A stretch of DNA of 16,199 nucleotides from JBFKUL01 sp041635755 (GCA_041635755.1 JBFKUL010000037.1:1-16199); one strand, 5' to 3'; counted from the first letter of the stretch, positions 6,474 through 13,259 are shown. A program made the numbers and translations. The notes: a model not told the origin generated them from the sequence alone.

Positions 6474-7409
6474 CTATTGCGGCTTGCGGATCTGGAAGCC
6501 GGCGCGCGGGAAGTGCACCACCACCGAGCCGGCGCGCTCGTCTTTACGGCGGAGCGCAATCTCGTCCGCCGAACACTCCAGGAGCTCGCCGCGCACCGCG
6601 TCGAGCGCGTAATCGACCGGCAGCACCTCGACGGTGTCGCCGAGCGCGTGACCCTCGGTTTCGAACGCGGCGCCGTGCGCCGGCGTGGGCTTGGACGAGC
6701 GCGCGACCTGCAGCGCCTGCGCGCTGGTCATTTCCGAGAACTTGCCATGCCCGATCGCCTGCATGCGCGCCATCCAGGCGCACATGCGCCGATAGGGCTC
6801 GAGCAGGCCCTTGAGCGCGGGCAGCCTGCCCATCGGCCAGAGCGGATGATAAAGAGCGAAATCCGCCGCGCACGGCGAGCTGCCGAGCAGGAACGCCCGG
6901 CCTCCGGTGAGCTGCGCCTCGATGAGCGGCGCGTAATGCGCGTAAAGCGCCTTGCACTCGCCGAGTGAGCCGCGGCGCACGGTGCCGCCCTTGCGCATGG
7001 CGCCGCGGTCCTCACGAAAGCGATCGAGAAACCCCGCGTCCGCCTCGGGAAAGAACACCTTGATCGACTCGGGCTGGAACGCGATCGGCACGGCGATATT
7101 GAACAGCACGCCCTCGGCAAACTGTGCGATCGCCTGGACCGCGAGCGAGTCGCCGTAGGGGTAAAGCGTCGGCGAGGGCTTGAAGCGCTCGAGCACCCGC
7201 ACTATAAGCGCCGTGTCGCAATACACGTCCGCGCCAAGCTGCAGCAGCGGCGTGCGGCGGTAGCCGCCGGTGAGCGCAATCACGTCCGGCTTGGGCATGA
7301 CCGGCGGGATGATCACTGATTTCCACGCGATGCCCTTGTAACCGAGGACCAGGCGGATCTTCTCGGCGTAGGGCGAGGCTGGATAGTGGTGCAGGATCGG
7401 CTGCAGCAT
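6474..7409 (-). CDS. Glutathione S-transferase-like protein with C-terminal extension
   Basis: A 311-residue protein. Residues 2-78 form a thioredoxin-like GST N-domain: HHYPASPYAEKIRLVL (7-22) with Ser12 at the position of the catalytic Ser/Tyr, the cis-proline turn RRTPLLQ (51-57) and the glutathione gamma-glutamyl contact region CDTALIVRVLE (64-74). Residues about 90-225 are the helical C-domain. Typical GSTs stop there; this protein continues for about 80 residues (about 232-311), a linker followed by a strand-rich module (GDTVEVLPVDYALDAV, 257-272, and VVVHFPRAGFQIRK near the end). A role in glutathione conjugation, reduction or ring cleavage is possible, but the substrate is unknown. 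The ATG at 7409 has no strong ribosome binding site. A TAGAAT -10-like element lies about 30 bases upstream on this strand. It is convergent with the SDR gene and divergent from the quinone oxidoreductase gene. Confidence 0.87.
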   Translation of the reverse strand: MLQPILHHYPASPYAEKIRLVLGYKGIAWKSVIIPPVMPKPDVIALTGGYRRTPLLQLGADVYCDTALIVRVLERFKPSPTLYPYGDSLAVQAIAQFAEGVLFNIAVPIAFQPESIKVFFPEADAGFLDRFREDRGAMRKGGTVRRGSLGECKALYAHYAPLIEAQLTGGRAFLLGSSPCAADFALYHPLWPMGRLPALKGLLEPYRRMCAWMARMQAIGHGKFSEMTSAQALQVARSSKPTPAHGAAFETEGHALGDTVEVLPVDYALDAVRGELLECSADEIALRRKDERAGSVVVHFPRAGFQIRKPQ

Positions 7410-7437
7410 GGCGCGCTCTGCGAACGGGGGTGACCTG

Positions 7438-7443
7438 ATTCTA
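7438..7443 (-). promoter_or_regulatory. Candidate -10 element for the GST-like gene
   Basis: Read on the minus strand this is TAGAAT, matching the sigma70 -10 consensus at five of six positions. It would start transcription about 20 bases before the ATG at 7409. No good -35 is present at the right distance, so this is only a candidate. Confidence 0.3.
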
Positions 7444-7455
7444 CGGCAGGCGGGC

Positions 7456-7461
7456 TATCAT
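7456..7461 (+). promoter_or_regulatory. Candidate -10 element for the quinone oxidoreductase cluster
   Basis: TATCAT matches the sigma70 -10 consensus at five of six positions and would place the transcript start about 20 bases before the ATG at 7490. The -35 region is weak: CTGATT at 7435-7440 is close to a 15-base spacing, and GTGACC at 7430-7435 is too far away. It lies in the 80-base divergent gap shared with the GST-like gene. Confidence 0.33.
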
Positions 7462-7489
7462 TCCCGCTCGTTCCCCAAGCGAGTCTCAA

Positions 7490-8473
7490 ATGAAAGCCGT
7501 GCTCTGCAAGCAGTTCGGCCCGCCCGAATCGCTGAGCGTCGAGGAGGTGCCCGCGCCATCGCCCGGCAAGGGCGAGGTCGTCGTGTCGGTGAAGGCGGCG
7601 AGCGTCAATTTTCCGGACGTGCTCATCATCCAGAACAAGTACCAGGTGAAGCCGCCGCTGCCCTTCTCGCCGGGCAGCGAGATGGCCGGCATCGTGAAAT
7701 CGGTGGGCGAAGGCGTGACCAACGCGAAGCCGGGTGACCGCGTGATCGGCTTCTCGAGCTACGGGGCGTTCGCCGAGGAGTGCCTGGTGCCCGCGGCACG
7801 GCTGGTGCCAATGCCGCGCGAGATGGACTTCGCCACCGGCGCGGCATTCCTGCTGACCTACGGCACATCGCACCATGCGCTGCGCAACCGCACCAAGGTA
7901 GAGGCCGGAGAGAACCTGCTGGTGCTCGGCGCCTCGGGCGGTGTGGGCCTCGCGGCGATCGAAATCGGCAAGATCCTCGGGGCGCGCGTCATCGCCTGCG
8001 CCTCGAGCGACGACAAGCTCGCAGTGTGCCGCGAGCATGGCGCGGACGAGACCATCAACTACGCTGCCGAGGACCTGCGCGAAGGCATCAAGCGCGCCAC
8101 CGGCGGCAAAGGCGCGGACATCATCTACGACCCGGTGGGCGGTGCCTACAGCGAGGCGGCGCTGCGCTCGAGCTCATGGCGCGCGCGCTTCCTGGTGATC
8201 GGCTTCGCCGCAGGCGACATCCCGAAGATCGCGCTCAACCTGCCGCTGCTCATGGAGCGCTCGCTGATCGGCGTGTACTGGGGCGAATGGGCCCGGCGCG
8301 CGCCGGCCGAGTTCGCCGCTTCGGTGCGCGAGCTCGCCGGCTGGTTTGCCCAAGGCAAGCTCAAGCCGCACGTCTCGGCGAGCTATCCGCTCGCGCGTGC
8401 GCCGGAAGCGCTCGCGCTGATGGCCGCAAGGAAAGTCAAAGGCAAGGTCGTCATCACCACCGGAAATGGCTGA
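7490..8473 (+). CDS. NADPH:quinone oxidoreductase family protein (zinc-independent MDR)
   Basis: A 327-residue medium-chain dehydrogenase/reductase of the quinone oxidoreductase type, which passes hydride from NADPH to quinones or alpha,beta-unsaturated carbonyl compounds in the cytosol. The N-terminal GroES-like domain carries VKAASVNFPDVLII (34-47) and PGSEMAGIV (61-69). The Rossmann domain has LGASGGVGLAAIEIGK (146-161), the AxxGxxG nucleotide loop. The Cys and His ligands of zinc alcohol dehydrogenases are missing, which points to the zinc-free branch. KLKPHVSASYPL near residues 290-301 is the usual C-terminal block. The length is normal. The 3' end overlaps the next gene by eight bases (ATGGCTGA, 8466-8473), so the two are probably translated together. 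The ATG at 7490 lacks a strong ribosome binding site. Confidence 0.92.
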   Translation: MKAVLCKQFGPPESLSVEEVPAPSPGKGEVVVSVKAASVNFPDVLIIQNKYQVKPPLPFSPGSEMAGIVKSVGEGVTNAKPGDRVIGFSSYGAFAEECLVPAARLVPMPREMDFATGAAFLLTYGTSHHALRNRTKVEAGENLLVLGASGGVGLAAIEIGKILGARVIACASSDDKLAVCREHGADETINYAAEDLREGIKRATGGKGADIIYDPVGGAYSEAALRSSSWRARFLVIGFAAGDIPKIALNLPLLMERSLIGVYWGEWARRAPAEFAASVRELAGWFAQGKLKPHVSASYPLARAPEALALMAARKVKGKVVITTGNG

Positions 8474-9410
8474 CCCGGTTCGGGTCCTGCTCGTTGGCGC
8501 CGGCGCCATCGGCGCCTTCTACGGCGGCGTGCTCGCGCGCGCCGGCTGCGAAGTGGCCGCGGTGGCGCGCTCCGACTACGACGTGGTGTGCGCTAACGGC
8601 TACCGCATCTCGAGCATGCTCGGCGAGCTCTCGTTTCGCCCCGCGCAGGTGCTGCGCCGCACCGCCGACTATCGTGGCGAGGCGGACTACGTGCTGGTGG
8701 CGCTCAAGCTGGTGCGCGGCCTCGATCGTGCCACGCTCATCCGACCCGCGCTGAGCAAGAAAAGCGTTGTCGTGCTGGTGCAGAACGGCATCGGCATCGA
8801 AGACGAGGTGGCCACGGCATTTCCCCGCCACGAGCTGCTTTCTTGCGTCGCCTACGCAGCGGTCAGCCGCGAGGCGCCGGGTGTGCTCAGACATCACTCG
8901 CAGTACACGCGGTTGATCGTCGGACGCTATCCGGCCGGCGCCTCGGAGGCGGCCGAGCGTCTGGTCGCGCTCGTCAAAGCCGGCGGCTCGAGCGGCCAGC
9001 TTGTCGAGGACATCGTCGGCGCGCGCTGGCAGAAGTGCGCCTGGAACACGGTGTTCAACCCGCTCTCGGCGCTCGGCGGCGGCCTGGGCACGAAGGACAT
9101 CCTCTCGGGCGAGGCGCAGATCGCCTTTGTGCGCGGCGCAGTCGAGGAGGTCTGCGCGATCGCCGCGGCCGACGGGCACGCGCTCGCGCCGGATACGGTC
9201 GACAAGCAGACCGAGGGCACGCTCAAGCTGCCGAATTACGTTTCGAGCATGGGACAGGACTGGATCGCGGGCCGGCCGATGGAGACCGAGGCGCTGCTGG
9301 GCAATGCCGTGCGAATCGCCCGTCGCCTCGGCGTTCCGGCGCCCCGGCTCGAGGGACTTTACGCGCAGCTGCTCATGCTGGAAGCCGCTCGGCAAGGGAA
9401 ATCGCGTTGA
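8466..9410 (+). CDS. 2-dehydropantoate 2-reductase family protein (ApbA/PanE-like)
   Basis: A 314-residue NADPH-dependent ketopantoate reductase family protein. The nucleotide-binding VGAGAIGAFYGG lies at residues 10-21, and VQNGIG (105-110) carries Asn107, equivalent to the substrate-binding Asn98 of E. coli PanE. RWQKCAWNTVFNPLSAL (187-203) carries the general acid Lys190 and Asn194. SSMGQD (260-265) and PMETEALLG (271-279) follow, where Glu273 aligns with E. coli Glu256. The Asn of the usual NG after that Glu is Leu here, a small departure. The family contains many paralogs of unknown substrate, so a role in pantothenate synthesis is likely only if no other copy exists; the linkage to a quinone oxidoreductase hints at a catabolic paralog. 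It overlaps the upstream gene by eight bases, and its stop TGA shares one base with the next start (TGATG, 9408-9412). Confidence 0.88.
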   Translation: MADPVRVLLVGAGAIGAFYGGVLARAGCEVAAVARSDYDVVCANGYRISSMLGELSFRPAQVLRRTADYRGEADYVLVALKLVRGLDRATLIRPALSKKSVVVLVQNGIGIEDEVATAFPRHELLSCVAYAAVSREAPGVLRHHSQYTRLIVGRYPAGASEAAERLVALVKAGGSSGQLVEDIVGARWQKCAWNTVFNPLSALGGGLGTKDILSGEAQIAFVRGAVEEVCAIAAADGHALAPDTVDKQTEGTLKLPNYVSSMGQDWIAGRPMETEALLGNAVRIARRLGVPAPRLEGLYAQLLMLEAARQGKSR

Positions 9411-9595
9411 TGGCGCCCGGTCGCATCAACCTGCCCGCGCTCGGCGCCGTTCTGGTGGTGCTCGGCTTCTGGATCGGCGGCAAGCTCCATCCGCTCGGCT
9501 TCATCCTCGCCGCGATCCCGATCGGTATCTGGGCGTGGCTCGGCTTCGCGCACTGGCGGCGCGAGCGACGCGACGATCAGGAGCCGCCCGCGTAG
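9410..9595 (+). CDS. Small two-helix membrane protein, function unknown
   Basis: A 61-residue protein with two hydrophobic stretches, about residues 8-24 (LPALGAVLVVLGFWIGG) and 29-47 (LGFILAAIPIGIWAWLGFA), joined by a short polar KLHP turn. It ends in a highly charged tail (HWRRERRDDQEPPA, 48-61). I do not recognise a family. By the positive-inside rule the C-terminal Arg cluster should be cytoplasmic. The start codon overlaps the ketopantoate reductase stop in a TGATG arrangement, typical of termination-reinitiation, which supports that it is real even though it is short. Its last 19 bases overlap the 3' end of the convergent cupin gene. Confidence 0.7.
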   Translation: MAPGRINLPALGAVLVVLGFWIGGKLHPLGFILAAIPIGIWAWLGFAHWRRERRDDQEPPA

Positions 9596-9873
9596 CCGCG
9601 CTGGTAAACGAACAACCAGCGCGCCACGCTGCCGCCGACGTTCACGACGTCGTGGCGCACATGCGCCGGGATCAGGACTTCCTCGCCCGGCTGCGGACGC
9701 AGCGCGCGGCCCTGAAAAGTGAGCTCGATCTCGCCCTCGAGCAGCATCACGAGCTCGTCCACCTCGTGTACGAAGTCGATCCAGCGCTGGCCCGGCCCGT
9801 CGACCCAGAGCTCGCAGCTGAAGCCGCGCCCTGCCCACTCGGCACGCACACGCTCGAGCCGCGTGGCGTCCAT
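9577..9873 (-). CDS. Small single-domain cupin
   Basis: A 98-residue protein made of one cupin beta-barrel. The first cupin motif is centred on His36-Glu-Val38-Asp-Glu40 and ends at Gly47 (LLEGEIEL). The second is PGEEVLIPAHVRHDVVNVG (62-80) with His74 and Asn78. Three of the four usual metal ligands are present (His36, Glu40, His74); the second His of the HxH pair is Val38. Whether it binds metal is therefore uncertain, and the function is unknown; small cupins include isomerases, dioxygenases and sensors. It begins five bases after the GNAT acetyltransferase gene, with AAGG just before the ATG, so the two form a minus-strand pair. The 3' end overlaps the membrane protein gene on the other strand by 19 bases. 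Confidence 0.85.
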   Translation of the reverse strand: MDATRLERVRAEWAGRGFSCELWVDGPGQRWIDFVHEVDELVMLLEGEIELTFQGRALRPQPGEEVLIPAHVRHDVVNVGGSVARWLFVYQRGYAGGS

Positions 9874-9878
9874 CGCCT

Positions 9879-10427
9879 TTACCGTCCCGGCGACGCGTCG
9901 CCCTCGCCGAGCGCGCGCTGCATGATCACGCTGTCGACCCAGCGGCCGAACTTGAACCCGACCGAGCGCAGCGTCCCGACGCGCAGGAACCCGGCGGCGG
10001 CGTGCAGGCCGATCGATGCAGCGTGCGCGCTGTCGCCGATCACGGCGATCATCTGCCGATAGCCGAGCTGCTCAGCGTGCGCGATCAGCTCGGCGAGCAG
10101 CGCACGGCCCGCGCCACGGCCCTGCATTTCGGCGCGAACGTAGACCGAATCCTCGATCGAATAGCGGTAGGCGGATCGTGCGCGATAGGGCGAGCAGTAG
10201 CCGTAGCCCGCGAGCATCCCGTCCAGCTCGGCGACGAGATAGGGCAGACCGCGCCGCAGGACATCGTCATAGCGCTGGCGCATCTCCTCCACCGAGGGCG
10301 CCGCTTCCTCGAACGACGCAAGCCCGTTCAGCACGTGGTGCGCATAGATCGCCTGGATCGCGGGCAGATCGCGCGGCGCGGCCGGCCGCACGATCACGTG
10401 CGCTGCCGCTGCGGGCTCAGCGTGCAT
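9879..10427 (-). CDS. GNAT N-acetyltransferase, phosphinothricin/methionine sulfoximine type
   Basis: A 182-residue GNAT-fold acetyltransferase of the family that includes phosphinothricin acetyltransferase and methionine sulfoximine/sulfone acetyltransferase. These move an acetyl group from acetyl-CoA to the amino group of glutamine-analogue amino acids. Visible features are VRPAAPRDLPAIQAIYAHHV (13-32), the YSIEDSVYV block (89-97) with Glu92 in the position typical of this family, the acetyl-CoA pyrophosphate loop QGRGAGRALL (102-111), GDSAHAASIGLHAAAGF (131-147) and the GFKFGRWVDSVIMQ block (157-170). Length and order fit the family well. In most proteobacteria such genes are chromosomal and probably detoxify natural amino acid analogues. 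The start at 10427 has AAGG seven bases upstream. It is co-transcribed with the cupin and diverges from the lipoprotein gene. Confidence 0.9.
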   Translation of the reverse strand: MHAEPAAAAHVIVRPAAPRDLPAIQAIYAHHVLNGLASFEEAAPSVEEMRQRYDDVLRRGLPYLVAELDGMLAGYGYCSPYRARSAYRYSIEDSVYVRAEMQGRGAGRALLAELIAHAEQLGYRQMIAVIGDSAHAASIGLHAAAGFLRVGTLRSVGFKFGRWVDSVIMQRALGEGDASPGR

Positions 10428-10480
10428 GCCCTGCCTTCCCGATGCCGCCCATTTTTTCCTCCAACACGATGTCGGGCTCG

Positions 10481-10488
10481 ATTATAGT
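10481..10488. promoter_or_regulatory. Nearly symmetrical -10 element shared by divergent genes
   Basis: The sequence ATTATAGT reads TATAAT on the minus strand (10481-10486, perfect -10 consensus) and TATAGT on the plus strand (10483-10488, five of six). It lies in the 93-base gap between the GNAT and lipoprotein starts and is well placed for both (transcripts starting roughly 45 bases before the ATG at 10427 and 25 bases before the ATG at 10521). Neither direction has a good -35 hexamer, so an activator or extended contacts may be needed. Confidence 0.5.
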
Positions 10489-10520
10489 TTCGGGACCTTC
10501 ATGTTCGCCAGGCAGATGAA

Positions 10521-10799
10521 ATGAAAACGACCGCCCGACTGCTCTGCGCACTGGCACTCGCCGCGCTGCTTGCCGCCTGCTCCAAGGTGAATCAGGAAAA
10601 CTTCGCCAAGATCGAGAACGGCATGACCCAGGAGCAGGTGTACGACATTCTCGGCAAGCCGACCGAAGCCTCCAGCCGCGACGTGCTCGGGGTATCGGGC
10701 ACCTCGGCGAAGTGGATCGGCAACGAGGCCGTGGTGTCGATCCAGTTCGTGAACGGCAAGGTCATGCTGAAGCGCTTCGAGAAGCCCAAGCCCAAGTAG
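10521..10799 (+). CDS. Small lipoprotein with BamE/SmpA-like fold
   Basis: A 92-residue predicted lipoprotein. The signal peptide (residues 1-19) ends in the lipobox LLAAC, with Cys20 as the lipidated residue. Ser21 at the +2 position fits outer-membrane sorting by the enterobacterial rule. The mature part begins FAKIENGMTQEQVYDILGKPT (28-48), the hallmark helix-turn of the BamE/SmpA/OmlA fold, and ends in a beta strand pair (AVVSIQFVNGKVMLKRFEK). It is shorter than BamE itself, and genuine BamE genes usually sit near fur or recN, so I regard it as a BamE-like paralog of unknown role rather than the assembly factor. The ATG at 10521 has AGG eight bases upstream. Confidence 0.85.
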   Translation: MKTTARLLCALALAALLAACSKVNQENFAKIENGMTQEQVYDILGKPTEASSRDVLGVSGTSAKWIGNEAVVSIQFVNGKVMLKRFEKPKPK

Positions 10800-10819
10800 C
10801 GCCGGGACGGCATGGCGCT
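10798..10819 (+). terminator. Weak stem-loop after the lipoprotein gene
   Basis: AGCGCC (10798-10803) pairs with GGCGCT (10814-10819) across a 10-base loop, overlapping the lipoprotein stop codon. There is no T-tract after it, so it is not a standard intrinsic terminator. It may slow polymerase or protect the transcript end. Confidence 0.2.
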
Positions 10820-10910
10820 GCACTCATTAGCCGTAATCCGACACTGCAATCCTCGGGCGCCTGCGTCGCTTCCCGACGTCGCACATGCATGACGAGCGAA
10901 GGAGCGTGAG

Positions 10911-12641
10911 GTGAGCCTGTTGCGCGGGCTGGTGCTGGGGTTCCAGCGCAGCATGGCGCGCCGCGACAACCGCCGCGGCATCGAGCACTGGAAAAGCGGG
11001 GACCTGGCGGCAGCGCAGGCCGCCCTGCGTCGGGCCACCGATCGCCGGCCGGACTACGTCTCGGCGCTGAGCAACCTTGGCATGGTGCTGATCGAGAGCC
11101 AACGCTTCGACGAAGGGCTCGCGCTGCTCAAGCGCGCGGTCGAGCTCGATGCGCACCACGCGGGCGCGCTGAACAATCTCGGCGTCGCGATGATCCACGG
11201 CCAGAACCCGGCCGCCGCGGTGAAGTATCTGCACGCGGCGCTCGAAGCCGACCCGACCCTCGCCGAGGCGCATGCCAACCAGATCGGCCCGCTGATGGAG
11301 ATCTGCGCCTGGTCGGCGCTCGAGCGCAAGGTCGCGGCGCTCATCGAGCAATGGCGCACGCAACCGCCCGAGATCTGGGCCGAGCGCGTGCGCCCCTTCG
11401 ATCTGCTGCCGCTGCCGCTGCCGCGCGAGCTGCACCGTGCGGCCGGACGCTATCACGCCGGGAAGCTTGTACGTGCCGCCGGCGCACCGCGCCGCGCACC
11501 CGATCCGGTTGCCGGCGACAAGCCGTTGCGCATTGGCTACGTCTCCTCCGACATCCGCAATCACGCCACCACGCATCTGTGTGTCGGCCTGTTCGGGCGC
11601 CACGACCGCAAGCGCTTCAACGTCACGATGTACGCGTTTGGGCCGGACGACGGCAGCGAGTACCGCAAGCGCATCGTCGCCGACTGCGACCGGTTCGTCG
11701 ATATCTCCGGGCTTTCGACCGAAGCGTGCGCGGGCCGCATCGCCGCCGACGGCATTCACATCCTGGTGGACATGAAAGGCTACTGCGGCGGCGCCCGCCC
11801 CGAGATCTTCGCGCGACGTCCCGCGCCGTTGCAGGTGAACTGGCTCGGCTACCCGAACTCGATGCACGCGCCGTTCATCGACTACCTCGTCGCCGACCAG
11901 GTGGTCGTGCCACCGCAGGATGCGGAGTGGTTTTCCGAGGCCGTGGCATGGCTGCCGGGAAGCTACCAGATCAACGACTCAGGCCAGGCGACCGATCCGC
12001 ACACGCCTTCGCGCGAGGCCGTCGGCCTGCCCGAGCAGGGGTTCGTGTTCTGCTGCTTCAACAATACCTACAAGATCGAGCCGACCATCTTCGAGAGCTG
12101 GGTGCGCATCCTGCATGCCGTGCCGGGTGCCGTGCTGTGGCTCTACCGCAGCAACATTGCCGCGAAGTACGCGCTATGGAAGGCCGCCGATCGCCATGGC
12201 ATCGAACGCCGGCGCCTCGTATTCGCCGCAAGCCTGCCCAAGCCGAAGCATCTCGCCCGCCTGCGCCTTGCGGACCTGTTCCTCGACACGCATTACTGCA
12301 ACGCGCATACCACCGCCTCCGACGCGCTGTGGGCGGGCGTGCCCGTACTGACCTGGCCGGGCGAAATGTTCGCCGCGCGCGTCGCCGCGAGCCTGCTCAC
12401 CGCAGCGGGGCTGCCCGAGCTGATCGTCGCTTCGCGCGAGGCCTACGAGCGGCGGGCGATCTCGCTCGCCGGCAATCCGGACGAGCTGCGTGCGCTGCAC
12501 GCCAGACTGGAGGAGAATCGCCGCCGCATGCCGCTGTTCGACACCGACGCCTACGTGCGGCACCTCGAGCAGGCCTACGAGACGATGTGGGCGATCCATG
12601 CGCGCGGCGAACCGCCGCGCTCATTTGCGGTCGATGCTTAA
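10911..12641 (+). CDS. GT41 glycosyltransferase, O-GlcNAc transferase/SPINDLY-like, short TPR
   Basis: A 576-residue protein with about three TPR repeats (residues about 20-121; SALSNLGMVL at 51-60 and GALNNLGVAM at 85-94 are clear) followed by the two-lobed GT41 catalytic domain. Landmarks match human O-GlcNAc transferase: GYVSSDIRNH (209-218), where His218 equals human His498; DGIHILVDMKGY (280-291); RPAPLQVNWLGYP (303-315); CFNNTYKI (382-389), where Lys388 equals the UDP-contacting Lys842; and NAHTTASDALWAG (464-476), where His466, Thr467, Thr468 and Asp471 match the nucleotide-binding HTT...D. It should transfer a sugar from a nucleotide donor to Ser/Thr of proteins in the cytosol. UDP-GlcNAc is likely, but GDP-fucose cannot be excluded, since SPINDLY is a close relative. 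The start is GTG at 10911 with GGAG six bases upstream. The targets are unknown. Confidence 0.93.
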   Translation: MSLLRGLVLGFQRSMARRDNRRGIEHWKSGDLAAAQAALRRATDRRPDYVSALSNLGMVLIESQRFDEGLALLKRAVELDAHHAGALNNLGVAMIHGQNPAAAVKYLHAALEADPTLAEAHANQIGPLMEICAWSALERKVAALIEQWRTQPPEIWAERVRPFDLLPLPLPRELHRAAGRYHAGKLVRAAGAPRRAPDPVAGDKPLRIGYVSSDIRNHATTHLCVGLFGRHDRKRFNVTMYAFGPDDGSEYRKRIVADCDRFVDISGLSTEACAGRIAADGIHILVDMKGYCGGARPEIFARRPAPLQVNWLGYPNSMHAPFIDYLVADQVVVPPQDAEWFSEAVAWLPGSYQINDSGQATDPHTPSREAVGLPEQGFVFCCFNNTYKIEPTIFESWVRILHAVPGAVLWLYRSNIAAKYALWKAADRHGIERRRLVFAASLPKPKHLARLRLADLFLDTHYCNAHTTASDALWAGVPVLTWPGEMFAARVAASLLTAAGLPELIVASREAYERRAISLAGNPDELRALHARLEENRRRMPLFDTDAYVRHLEQAYETMWAIHARGEPPRSFAVDA

Positions 12642-12681
12642 AGGCTCGCCTCCCACCCGACTGAGTAAGGAGAACAAGGTC

Positions 12682-13188
12682 ATGAAGGCACGCAGACGAA
12701 TGTTCCTCGCCGCGGGCCCCGCCGCGGCACTGGCCGGCATCGCGCTGACCTCCCGCAGTTCCACGGCCAGGGCGAGCGAGGCGATGGCCAAGGTCGTCTG
12801 GCACGTCGATTTCGCGGAGCCGCGGCGCCTGAGTGCGATGATCCAGAACGTCAACAACATGGTGACGACGTATCAGAGCAACCTCGAGGACTACGACGTG
12901 CGCATCGTGTTCCTCGCCGCAGGCATACGCTTTGTCACCGAGGACGCGCTCGCCAACACACCGTTCGCCGAGGACGCCGCGTTCCGCAGTGCCCGGCCCG
13001 ATCTCATCCAGCGCCTGACGCAGCTGCGAGACCTGCACAAGGTCAAGCTCGAGTACTGCGAGCTCACGATCGACGCCATCGGCCTGCCCAGGCAGCGCAT
13101 CATTCCCGGGGTCGCGGCGGTGCGCTCGGGCGTGGTGCGCATCGCCGAACTGCAAAGCAAGGGCTTCGCTTACCTCAAGGTGGAGTAG
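12682..13188 (+). CDS. DsrE-family protein with twin-arginine-like leader
   Basis: A 168-residue protein. Residues 1-32 form an export leader: KARRRMFLAAG resembles the twin-arginine motif RRxFL, followed by an Ala-rich hydrophobic stretch and a plausible cleavage site near ARAS (29-32). The mature part has the DsrE/DsrF-like fold: KVVWHVDFAEP (37-47), YDVRIVFLAAGIRFV (71-85), VKLEYCELTIDAIGL (121-135) with the single Cys126 at the position where DsrE-type proteins often carry their sulfur-binding Cys, and the closing GVVRIAELQSKGFAYLKV (150-167). DsrE relatives relay sulfur or bind small ligands; export of one by Tat suggests a periplasmic role, which I cannot define. The ATG at 12682 follows AAGGAG (12667-12672) by nine bases. 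It starts 40 bases after the GT41 gene on the same strand and may share its transcript. Confidence 0.87.
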   Translation: MKARRRMFLAAGPAAALAGIALTSRSSTARASEAMAKVVWHVDFAEPRRLSAMIQNVNNMVTTYQSNLEDYDVRIVFLAAGIRFVTEDALANTPFAEDAAFRSARPDLIQRLTQLRDLHKVKLEYCELTIDAIGLPRQRIIPGVAAVRSGVVRIAELQSKGFAYLKVE

Positions 13189-13198
13189 CCCTCTCCGC

Positions 13199-13227
13199 AA
13201 AAAAAACAGGGCGCCCGCAGGCGCCCC
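13199..13227 (-). terminator. Intrinsic terminator of rpoC
   Basis: On the minus strand, GGGCGCC (13226-13220) pairs perfectly with GGCGCCC (13215-13209) across a four-base loop, and a run of eight T (13206-13199) follows two bases later. This is a textbook Rho-independent terminator placed about 35 bases after the rpoC stop. The + strand side has no T-tract, so it should stop only rpoC transcription, just before the convergent DsrE-family gene. Confidence 0.92.
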
Positions 13228-13259
13228 GTCGATTGTCGCAATGCAGCCGAACGCGCGGC

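Noticed and set aside
11351..12664. Second long + strand frame inside the GT41 gene
   Set aside because: A +1/+2 frame shadow that is Arg-rich; the GT41 frame is continuous and fully matches its family.
13189..13259. Absence of rpsL/rpsG/fusA right after rpoC as a rearrangement
   Set aside because: In many proteobacteria the rpoBC operon ends at rpoC with a terminator, so this layout alone is not unusual.
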